From an uncultured Bacteroidota bacterium (GTDB taxonomy: Bacteria > Bacteroidota > Bacteroidia > NS11-12g > UBA955): a stretch of DNA of 13,568 bases. Below the pieces are notes generated by a model that worked only from the letters and a program-made list of their open reading frames with translations, searched no databases and was not told the DNA's origin. Shown piece after piece: positions 6,597 through 13,040 of the stretch. The stretch lies in assembly GCA_903953615.1 (NCBI GenBank), contig CAJBKH010000335.1, forward strand, positions 1 to 13,568, read 5' to 3'. How positions within the stretch are numbered: position 1 is the first letter of the stretch; the number at the start of each line of letters is the position of its first letter. Made by a program: the position numbers and the translations under genes.

Positions 6597-7742
6597 ATGA
6601 AATTTGGAACCAAAGCCCTGCATGCAGGCATCGAACCCGATCCAACCACTGGTGCTATTATGACACCTATTTTCCAAACCAGTACGTATGTTCAGGAATA
6701 CCCGGGTGTGCACAAAGGCTATGCCTATGCCCGAGGCAAAAATCCTACACGTAGTGCTTTAGAAAACAATTTAGCTGCGCTCGAAAATGGTCAACATGCC
6801 TTGTGTTTTAGCAGCGGCATGGGTGCTGTCGATGCAGTTATTAAATTATTGAAACCTGGCGATGAAGTCATTACAGGCGATGATATATATGGTGGATCAT
6901 ACCGCATGTTCTCTAAAATTTATGAGCCATTTGGTATTAAATTTCATTACATCAATTTGTACGATGCAGAGAATATAAAATCTTACATCAATGCGAACAC
7001 CAAATTAATTTGGGCCGAAACACCTACCAATCCTACCCTTAAAATTGTTGATATAGCAGCGGTTTCGGCCATTGCCAAAGCCAATAACTTAATGTTGGCC
7101 ATCGACAATACATTTGCTTCGCCTTATTTACAGAACCCACTAGATTTAGGTGCTGATATTGTAATGCACAGTGCTACCAAATATTTAGGTGGTCATAGCG
7201 ATGTGGTGATGGGTGTATTGATAACAAATGAAAAAGCATTGCACGAGCGATTAGCTTTTATCCTCAACAGTTGTGGTGCCAATCCTGGCCCTATGGATTG
7301 TTTCCTCGTAATACGTGGTATTAAGACCTTGCATTTGCGCATGAAAGCCCATTGTGAAAACGGAAAAGCCGTTGCGCATTATTTGAGAAATCATCCTAAA
7401 ATCGGCAAAGTATATTGGCCTGGTTTCGAAGATGCTGCTGGTCACGAAATAGCTAAAAAACAAATGCGCGATTTTGGTGGCATGTTATCCTTCACTTTAA
7501 AGGGTGATGATTTCGAAGCAGCCATGCGTTTTGCAACCAATGTTCATATTTTTACATTGGCTGAATCATTGGGTGGTGTTGAGAGTTTAGTGAACCATCC
7601 TGCAACCATGACCCATGCGAGCATACCTAAGGAAGAAAGAGAAAAAGCAGGTGTAGTAGATGGCTTATTGCGACTGAGCGTAGGTGTTGAAGATGTTGAG
7701 GATTTAATTGCCGATATCGAACAAGCCTTAGCCAAAGTTTAA
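6597..7742 (+). CDS. metB: Cystathionine gamma-synthase / gamma-lyase family enzyme (PLP)
   Basis: The 381-residue protein is a full-length Cys/Met-metabolism PLP enzyme. The cofactor lysine is Lys195 in HSATKYLGGHSD. Other pocket residues are the YAYARGKNPTR segment (42-52), the SSGMGA turn (72-77), DDIYGGSYR (95-103), Asp170 in IDNTFASP, and the C-terminal SLGGVESLVNHPATMTHAS (324-342). Members of this fold either join O-acylhomoserine with cysteine to make cystathionine (synthase, methionine synthesis) or split cystathionine or homocysteine (lyases). The sequence does not settle which. I give metB because close Bacteroidota relatives are usually labelled cystathionine gamma-synthase; gamma-lyase is the main alternative. 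The enzyme is cytosolic. The start is an ATG with no Shine-Dalgarno sequence. prsW follows after 2 bp, suggesting one transcript with the TPR protein. Confidence 0.93.
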   Translation: MKFGTKALHAGIEPDPTTGAIMTPIFQTSTYVQEYPGVHKGYAYARGKNPTRSALENNLAALENGQHALCFSSGMGAVDAVIKLLKPGDEVITGDDIYGGSYRMFSKIYEPFGIKFHYINLYDAENIKSYINANTKLIWAETPTNPTLKIVDIAAVSAIAKANNLMLAIDNTFASPYLQNPLDLGADIVMHSATKYLGGHSDVVMGVLITNEKALHERLAFILNSCGANPGPMDCFLVIRGIKTLHLRMKAHCENGKAVAHYLRNHPKIGKVYWPGFEDAAGHEIAKKQMRDFGGMLSFTLKGDDFEAAMRFATNVHIFTLAESLGGVESLVNHPATMTHASIPKEEREKAGVVDGLLRLSVGVEDVEDLIADIEQALAKV

Positions 7743-7744
7743 GC

Positions 7745-8410
7745 ATGCTATCGGCCGGACTCTTATCAATGGCGATAGCGCCCGGTATTGCAATTGCTGT
7801 TTATATTTATAAAAAAGACCATACCGAAAAGGAATCAAAGCTGCATTTATTTGTGGCTTTTCTTTTGGGTATGGTGGCTACCCTTCCAGCCTTTTTACTC
7901 AGCCGCTTATTCGAAAAAAAAACAGGCTTGAATGCACAAGCTTTTTCGATTGGAACCTTGCTCACCTATTGTATTTTGGGCGTTGGCTTAATGGAAGAAC
8001 TTTCTAAATTTTTATTTTCAAAAATCTTTTACAGAAAGGAAGCCTTTAATGAACCATTCGATGGTGTAGTATATTGTGTAATGGTGGCCATGGGTTTTGC
8101 CACTGCCGAAAACATTGTCTACATAGCCGATGGTGGGTTACAGACTGCCATACTTCGTATGTTTACATCCATACCTGCACATGCCGCTTTTGCCGTATTA
8201 ATGGGCAATTACATGGGTCGGGCGAAATTCAGTTCCCATCCTTTGCCGCTGTTAATTTTGGCTGTCATCATTCCTAGCATTTACCATGGCCTGTTCGACT
8301 TTTTTTTAATTCAAAAAATAAGTTGGGTGTTGAGCCTAGGCGCTGCAATTACCTTCGTGCACATGCTTAAACTATCGAATAAAATAATTGACAGACAGGT
8401 GTCTAATTAG
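7745..8410 (+). CDS. PrsW-family intramembrane protease
   Basis: The 221-residue polytopic membrane protein carries the three signature motifs of the PrsW family: EExxK at 84-88 (MEELSKF), FxxxEN at 118-123 (FATAEN) and HxxxD at 181-185 (YHGLFDF), plus a conserved His146 (IPAHAAFAVLMG). About seven membrane helices are seen. PrsW of Bacillus subtilis makes the first cut in the anti-sigma factor RsiW, after which a site-2 protease finishes the job; the wider family includes members with other or unproven roles. The substrate here is unknown. The ATG is 2 bp after the metB stop, so translation is probably coupled. The stop codon lies in one arm of a palindrome shared with the convergent queE. 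An RseP-like site-2 protease is encoded about 4.3 kb away on the other strand. Confidence 0.9.
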   Translation: MLSAGLLSMAIAPGIAIAVYIYKKDHTEKESKLHLFVAFLLGMVATLPAFLLSRLFEKKTGLNAQAFSIGTLLTYCILGVGLMEELSKFLFSKIFYRKEAFNEPFDGVVYCVMVAMGFATAENIVYIADGGLQTAILRMFTSIPAHAAFAVLMGNYMGRAKFSSHPLPLLILAVIIPSIYHGLFDFFLIQKISWVLSLGAAITFVHMLKLSNKIIDRQVSN

Positions 8411-8438
8411 TAAACTTAGTTGACTAAAAATTTACTAA
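8407..8438. terminator. Palindrome holding both convergent stop codons; possible two-way terminator
   Basis: The outer arms TTAGTAAA (8407-8414) and TTTACTAA (8431-8438) are perfect complements. An inner stem TTAG/CTAA (8416-8419 with 8424-8427) closes over the loop TTGA, with a 1-against-3 base bulge between the stems. The TAG of prsW (8408-8410) and the TAG of queE (8437-8435) lie in opposite arms. The stem is AT-rich and weaker than the one at 3721, and no clean T tract follows on the plus strand, so the terminator function is inferred. Confidence 0.5.
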
Positions 8439-9043
8439 GGTATATTTAAGTACTTATGCGTTTGTAAAGAGATTTGCCATTGTGGATTTTCTTTTACAAA
8501 ATCAATGATCAATGGTGTTATGCTATCGGATTTGCTCCACTCTGGTTGCAGGTATAAACGACAGCTAGGCTTTAAATCTACTACAAAACTTTGGGCCCAT
8601 GCTATATCGCTTGGGTGAAAAACCACTGCTTTAAATTCATCGGCTTTTATCAAAGCTTCTTTAATCGGAAATTTAAACTTTTTAGGGGATAAACAAATCC
8701 AGTCGAGTGCACCTTGAATTGGATAAGCACCAGAAGTTTCGATGTTTACTTGTATACCTGCTGCTTTTAAAGCATCTACCAAGTCATTCAAATCGTACAT
8801 GGCTGGCTCGCCTCCTGTAATCACAACTAACTTCGCCTTCGCATCAGTTACCAGTTTTACCAAGGTTTCGACCGTCATCTGAGGATGAATTGACGCGTCC
8901 CAACTTTCTTTTACATCGCACCAAACACAACCCACATCGCAACCGCCCAATCGAATAAAATAAGCCGCAGAGCCTGTGTAATACCCTTCCCCTTGAATGG
9001 TGTAGAAATGCTCCATCACTGAATAGGTTGTAGTCGAAGCCAT
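8435..9043 (-). CDS. queE: QueE, 7-carboxy-7-deazaguanine synthase (radical SAM)
   Basis: The 202-residue enzyme converts 6-carboxy-tetrahydropterin to 7-carboxy-7-deazaguanine, on the route to preQ0 and the queuosine tRNA base. The Fe-S/SAM signature CxxxCxxC is at Cys35, Cys39 and Cys42 (GGCDVGCVWCD). FYTIQGEG at 13-20 is the family's substrate-side motif, and ITGGEP at 75-80 binds the SAM amino group. The length is at the short end of the family, as expected for compact bacterial QueE. A TTG at 9055 would extend the frame by four residues into folD. The ATG at 9043, one base past the folD stop, is the better start and suggests translation coupled to folD. No queC, queD or queF is in the window. 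Confidence 0.94.
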   Translation of the reverse strand: MASTTTYSVMEHFYTIQGEGYYTGSAAYFIRLGGCDVGCVWCDVKESWDASIHPQMTVETLVKLVTDAKAKLVVITGGEPAMYDLNDLVDALKAAGIQVNIETSGAYPIQGALDWICLSPKKFKFPIKEALIKADEFKAVVFHPSDIAWAQSFVVDLKPSCRLYLQPEWSKSDSITPLIIDFVKENPQWQISLQTHKYLNIP

Positions 9044-9044
9044 C

Positions 9045-9926
9045 TTAAAGTCCAATATTATTTTTGTAGGCTGTAAAGGTATTGCTCAATAAAGCTGCAA
9101 TGGTCATTAACCCTACGCCGCCTGGCACAGGTGTTAAATAAGAAGCAACTTCTTTCACTTCTTCAAAGTCCACATCGCCTTTCAAATAAAAACCACTTTT
9201 TCGTGTAGCATCATCTACTCTTGTAATGCCTACATCAATCACCACTGCACCCGGTTTCACCATGTTCGCTTTTACAAAGCCTGGTTTACCCAAAGCCACG
9301 ATTAAAATATCAGCTTGTCTGGTGTGGTGTTCTATGTGCACTGTTTTACTATGACAGAGCGTAACTGTGCAATTGCCATAAGGTCCGCTGTTGCTCATCA
9401 ATAAGCTCATGGGGCGACCAACGATATTGCTCCTACCTATTACCACACAATGTTTGCCGCTTGTTGGAATATTATAGGCCTCCAACATCATCATAATGCC
9501 CAAAGGTGTTGCAGAAACAAAGCCTTTATCACCCCTCGCCAATTTTCCCATGTTGATATAATGAAAACCGTCTACATCTTTCAAAGGAGAAATGGATTGG
9601 GTAATCAAGGTTTCATTCATATGGGCAGGCAAAGGAGATTGTACGAGTAGCCCATCAATTAATGGATTATCGTTGATTTCATTAATTTTCAAAAGTAAAT
9701 CAGCCTCTGTAGTATCAGCAGGTAAACGCAAAATGGTTGAATCATAACCCAAAGCCAAACTGTTGCGCTCTTTACTATCAACGTAGGTTCTACTTGCACC
9801 ATCTTCGCCTACCAAGATGGCGGCTAGGTGGGGCTTGCGGTGACCTTTAGCGATTAAACCATTCAGCTCAAGTTTGATGCTATCCTTAATCTTTTCAGCA
9901 GTTGTTTTTCCGTCTAAAAGTACCAT
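9045..9926 (-). CDS. folD: FolD, methylene-THF dehydrogenase / methenyl-THF cyclohydrolase
   Basis: The 293-residue cytosolic enzyme interconverts 5,10-methylene-, 5,10-methenyl- and 10-formyl-tetrahydrofolate, supplying one-carbon units with NAD(P). Visible active-site features are Tyr48 and Lys52 (TYVDSK), Gln96 (LLVQSPLP), Asp119 (KDVDGFH), the nucleotide-binding GRSNIVGRPMSLLM at 164-177, and TPVPGGVG near 265-272. Two positions differ from the common motifs: Ser97 where VQLPLP is usual, and Leu273 where GGVGPMT usually has Pro. Both are read directly from the DNA, and the frame is intact. The start is the ATG at 9926. A near-match -7 box (TAATATTG, 9941-9948) lies 14 bases upstream. queE follows after one base, so the pair is one transcript. 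The gene is divergent from the lipoprotein operon. Confidence 0.96.
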   Translation of the reverse strand: MVLLDGKTTAEKIKDSIKLELNGLIAKGHRKPHLAAILVGEDGASRTYVDSKERNSLALGYDSTILRLPADTTEADLLLKINEINDNPLIDGLLVQSPLPAHMNETLITQSISPLKDVDGFHYINMGKLARGDKGFVSATPLGIMMMLEAYNIPTSGKHCVVIGRSNIVGRPMSLLMSNSGPYGNCTVTLCHSKTVHIEHHTRQADILIVALGKPGFVKANMVKPGAVVIDVGITRVDDATRKSGFYLKGDVDFEEVKEVASYLTPVPGGVGLMTIAALLSNTFTAYKNNIGL

Positions 9927-9940
9927 TTAAAATTCTGATG

Positions 9941-9948
9941 CAATATTA
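9941..9948 (-). promoter_or_regulatory. Possible -7 box (TAATATTG) of folD-queE
   Basis: One mismatch to TAnnTTTG on the minus strand, 14 bases before the folD ATG. No clear -33 element. Weak evidence, listed because the gene needs a promoter in the 62-bp divergent gap. Confidence 0.3.
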
Positions 9949-9971
9949 CAACCAATTTTGCTTTTATTCCT

Positions 9972-9979
9972 TAAATTTG
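9972..9979 (+). promoter_or_regulatory. -7 promoter box TAAATTTG of the lipoprotein-subtilase operon
   Basis: A perfect TAnnTTTG match in the divergent gap, ending 9 bases before the ATG at 9989, which would leave a leader of only a few bases. A TTTG at 9957-9960 is too close to serve as a standard -33 element. Confidence 0.45.
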
Positions 9980-9988
9980 TAACATATT

Positions 9989-10669
9989 ATGCAAAAATTA
10001 TTCAGTCCATTACTTGCATTACTGCTAATATTGAGTGTGTGCGCATGTCGTTCAAACAAAGAAGAATTGGTCTTAAAAGGCAATGAGTACTTCCCTTTAA
10101 AGACTGGCGTTATTCGTTTATATGAAATTGATAGTTTCATTTACAACAACTATACTGGCGACATTGATTCCTTTAAAAGAAATTTCCGTGAAGAAATTAA
10201 AAACTTTTTTGTAGACAATGCTGGCGACACCAATTACACAGTTGATTTAAGTTATTACAATACTGTGCGTGTAAAATGGGAGGTTCAGCAAAGTTATGTA
10301 CGCAAAATTTCGGGCAATTATGCCGTCGAGAATATATACAACCGTCCTGAAGTAAAGCTTCTTTTTCCCATTAGTAAATACAAAACCAAAGGTGCTAGCT
10401 ATGTTTGGAACCTCAATATGTTTAATGATGGCGAAGGTGCAAATGTTAAATACACTGCCGTTTTTACACCTTTTGACAATAGCAGACAGGCATTTAACGA
10501 TTGCGTAAAAGTTGAATACCAAAAACCAGAGACTGGTGTTGTAAATAATATTTACGAAGAAGTTTATGCCAAAAATGTAGGCTTGGTATACCGCCACATC
10601 GACCGTTCAGATTATTTAACCCAAGGCAAACGCGGGGGATACGAAATATTTGTTAGATTGTTACCTTGA
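9989..10669 (+). CDS. Putative lipoprotein A of the subtilase operon
   Basis: This 226-residue protein begins with a lipoprotein signal peptide: a short basic start, a hydrophobic run of Leu, then SVCAC, with Cys20 the likely lipidated residue (Ala at -1, though Cys at -2 is unusual; Cys18 is the alternative). The mature part looks strand-rich with regularly spaced aromatic residues (EYFPLKTGVIRLYEID, YNRPEVKLLFPISKY) and ends in EEVYAKNVGLVYRH near residue 200, a pattern typical of beta-sandwich envelope lipoproteins. The protein downstream is a diverged paralog with the same length and end motif. The stop TGA is overlapped by the TTG start of that paralog. The function is unknown. The acidic pair comes at +6 and +7 after Cys20, so a surface-export signal is less clear than in its paralog. 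Confidence 0.85.
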   Translation: MQKLFSPLLALLLILSVCACRSNKEELVLKGNEYFPLKTGVIRLYEIDSFIYNNYTGDIDSFKRNFREEIKNFFVDNAGDTNYTVDLSYYNTVRVKWEVQQSYVRKISGNYAVENIYNRPEVKLLFPISKYKTKGASYVWNLNMFNDGEGANVKYTAVFTPFDNSRQAFNDCVKVEYQKPETGVVNNIYEEVYAKNVGLVYRHIDRSDYLTQGKRGGYEIFVRLLP

Positions 10670-11334
10670 TCAATAAGTACTTTTTACATACAGCACTCCT
10701 TTGTTTATTATTCATAGGTTGTAAAAAAGATGAATATGAAACTGTTGACCGTTCTTATGGAAAGGGTTACTTGTATGGTGCTATTGGCTCTTATAATGTC
10801 TATAAAATTGAGGAAATTATTTATGACGATTTTTTTAATACCATCGATACCCAAAGGTATCAAATCAAAGAATTGAATGAATCTATTTTCTTCGATAACC
10901 TTAACAGGCGTTCAATGCGCATTGAGCGCTATCAATTGAATTCAAAATTACAATGGGAAATTCTCAATGTGTTTTTTGCAACCGAAGATAATTACGGAGC
11001 CGAAAGGGTTGAAGACAATAAGCGCATTGCCAAACTATCCTTCCCTTTTTCAGTAGATGCTATATGGAATGTAAATCAAAACAACAGTGACAATCCTATT
11101 ACAGTGTTTTATGATTTCATTAACCAACCCTATGCCATTAACACCTTTCAATTCGATAGCGCCATAGCGGTGCGCAATGATGCCGTTAACAACTCGACAA
11201 GACAAAGGCAGTATTATGAAGTGTACGTTAAAGACGTAGGCTTGGTTTATAAAAACACCATTTCAATCGACAAAAATGCAGGCCGTCAAAGAGGCAACAA
11301 AATCAAACAACAACTTATTGTTCATGTTCCATAA
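10666..11334 (+). CDS. Putative lipoprotein B of the subtilase operon, TTG start
   Basis: This 222-residue protein has an N-terminus (MINKYFLHTALLCLLFIGC) that is a clear lipoprotein signal with Cys19 at the lipobox FIGC. This requires the TTG at 10666-10668: an in-frame TAG lies 9 bases upstream and there is no ATG before the lipobox. That TTG overlaps the preceding stop as TTGA, so translation is probably by coupled re-initiation. After Cys19 come Lys-Lys-Asp-Glu, similar to the acidic signals that send Bacteroidota lipoproteins to the cell surface. The mature part resembles lipoprotein A: YNVYKIEEIIYDD against IRLYEIDSFIYNN, and EVYVKDVGLVYK against EVYAKNVGLVYR. Its stop overlaps the subtilase start by 11 bases. 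The function is unknown; surface display is inferred. Confidence 0.85.
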   Translation: MINKYFLHTALLCLLFIGCKKDEYETVDRSYGKGYLYGAIGSYNVYKIEEIIYDDFFNTIDTQRYQIKELNESIFFDNLNRRSMRIERYQLNSKLQWEILNVFFATEDNYGAERVEDNKRIAKLSFPFSVDAIWNVNQNNSDNPITVFYDFINQPYAINTFQFDSAIAVRNDAVNNSTRQRQYYEVYVKDVGLVYKNTISIDKNAGRQRGNKIKQQLIVHVP

Positions 11335-13036
11335 AAAATCATTTATTACCGCTGTATTAATCATCGGCTTAATAAAATTAAATGCGCAAACATCTGCCTC
11401 TTTTTTTTATATTTATTTAAAAGACAAAACGGGTTCAGAATTTAATATTGAACAGCCCATTCAATTTTTAAGTCAAAAGGCCATCGACCGCAGAGCGAAA
11501 AACAACATTGCCATAGGTACCGAAGATTTACCAGTAAATCGCAATTATACCATGGCCATTCAATCGGCGGCTAGCTGTCAAATTCTCAATAAAAGTAAAT
11601 GGTTAAATGCGGTTGAGATCTCGATGCTCGATACACAAAATTTAAACAAAATACGCAACCTGTTTTTTGTTAAATCCATCCAATATTTAGGCACGATTCA
11701 AGCGCGCAAAACAATTGAAATTGGTGAACAAGATAGCCTGTATAAAAGTTATTTTAATCAAACCAATCTTACAAATAAAACAACGCTAACACCAGCGGAT
11801 TATGGGCAAGCCTTTATGCAAAATAATTTGCTCAATGTTTTGCCTTTGCACAATCAACAATACAGAGGGCAAGGCATTTCAATTGCCATCATTGATGCCG
11901 GTTTTTTCAATGCTTACAAAACACCTGGGATGAATTTCCAAACCGACAATTTAATCGTTCGCGATTTTGTAAACCACGACAACAGTGTATGGGAAGACGA
12001 TAGACATGGTGCCAATTGTTTAAGCTTTATGAAAACCTATGATCCAGGCACACATATTGGCACTGCACCTTTTGCCCAGTACATGCTTTTAAGAAGCGAA
12101 GAAGCCGCCACAGAATATCCAACAGAGGAAGTCAATTGGGTAAGTGCAGCCGAATTTGCGGATAGTTGTGGGGTCGATTTAATAAGTTCTTCACTTGGCT
12201 ACAGTACCTTCAATGAAGTTTCACTAAACCATACCCATGCCGATTTAAATGGTCAAACTTCTATTATTGCAAGAGGCGCTAACATGGCGCATTCTAAAGG
12301 CATTTTTGTCGTTGTAAGTGCAGGCAATGAAGGCAAAAGTGCATGGCACAAAATAGGCACACCATCCGATGCCACAGGTGTTTTAACCATCGGTGCAACC
12401 GATGTAGAAGGGTATCATGCTGACTTTAGTTCTTATGGTCCGAGTGCGGATGGTCGTGTTAAACCCGACTTTGTGGCCATGGGTAAAAAAGCCATTGTGG
12501 CTTCTAAAGGTGGCACTTACGCAGGCAATGGCACTTCTTATTCAACACCCCTATTTGCGGGTGCATTGGCTTGTTTAATGCAGGCCTGTCCTGATAAAAC
12601 TTATGCGGAAATCAAACAAGCATTGATAAAAAGTGCTACCCACCATGCCGCACCCGATAGTGCATATGGTTACGGTATGCCCGATGTCGCATTAGCCGCC
12701 TTATTTCTGGGCAACACTTTAGGAATGGACACCACCAAGGATCTATTTTGGGGAACCTCATCGCCTACTGTTTTTCAATACCCAAATATATTCTTTAGAA
12801 GTGCAAGCAATCAAACCATCTCCATCACAATTTCTGGTGTACGCAAAAATAAATCAAAAACAATTTTACAAAAAGGTGTAGCACTAAAAAAAGGCGAATG
12901 GCTGATCAGCGATGATTTATTTTTATGGTTAAACAACGGCAAAAAAGTGAAAAAGCGTAAGCATTTTGAATCGGTAAACATACAATTGGTGAGCAATCAA
13001 GGCACTTTTATGTGCGAGTTTTTACTTGCTAAATAA
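11324..13036 (+). CDS. Secreted subtilisin-like serine protease (S8 family)
   Basis: With the ATG at 11324 the protein has 570 residues and a proper signal peptide (MFHKKSFITAVLIIGLIKLNAQ, cut near Ala-Gln). A start at 11276 would bury that signal behind 16 polar residues. Residues about 25-130 form a propeptide-like region with FLSQKAIDRRAKNNIAI, common in Bacteroidota subtilases. The catalytic residues are Asp191 (AIIDAGF), His228 (DRHGANC, with Ala where HGT is usual) and Ser405 (GTSYSTP); oxyanion Asn335 lies in SAGNEG. The domain ends near residue 460. The last 110 residues are a basic, strand-rich tail with KKVKKRKH, and I see no canonical type IX sorting motif, so the protease may stay periplasmic or use a variant tail. 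It overlaps lipoprotein B by 11 bases and is the last gene of the operon. The substrate is unknown. Confidence 0.93.
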   Translation: MFHKKSFITAVLIIGLIKLNAQTSASFFYIYLKDKTGSEFNIEQPIQFLSQKAIDRRAKNNIAIGTEDLPVNRNYTMAIQSAASCQILNKSKWLNAVEISMLDTQNLNKIRNLFFVKSIQYLGTIQARKTIEIGEQDSLYKSYFNQTNLTNKTTLTPADYGQAFMQNNLLNVLPLHNQQYRGQGISIAIIDAGFFNAYKTPGMNFQTDNLIVRDFVNHDNSVWEDDRHGANCLSFMKTYDPGTHIGTAPFAQYMLLRSEEAATEYPTEEVNWVSAAEFADSCGVDLISSSLGYSTFNEVSLNHTHADLNGQTSIIARGANMAHSKGIFVVVSAGNEGKSAWHKIGTPSDATGVLTIGATDVEGYHADFSSYGPSADGRVKPDFVAMGKKAIVASKGGTYAGNGTSYSTPLFAGALACLMQACPDKTYAEIKQALIKSATHHAAPDSAYGYGMPDVALAALFLGNTLGMDTTKDLFWGTSSPTVFQYPNIFFRSASNQTISITISGVRKNKSKTILQKGVALKKGEWLISDDLFLWLNNGKKVKKRKHFESVNIQLVSNQGTFMCEFLLAK

Positions 13037-13040
13037 GAAC

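Noticed and set aside
10247..10597. 116-codon minus-strand frame opposite lipoprotein A
   Set aside because: Antisense shadow; the plus-strand frame has a lipobox and a paralog next door.
13037..13040. Terminator between the convergent subtilase and the right-edge gene
   Set aside because: Only four bases separate the stops, and no complementary arms are seen in the flanking coding ends.
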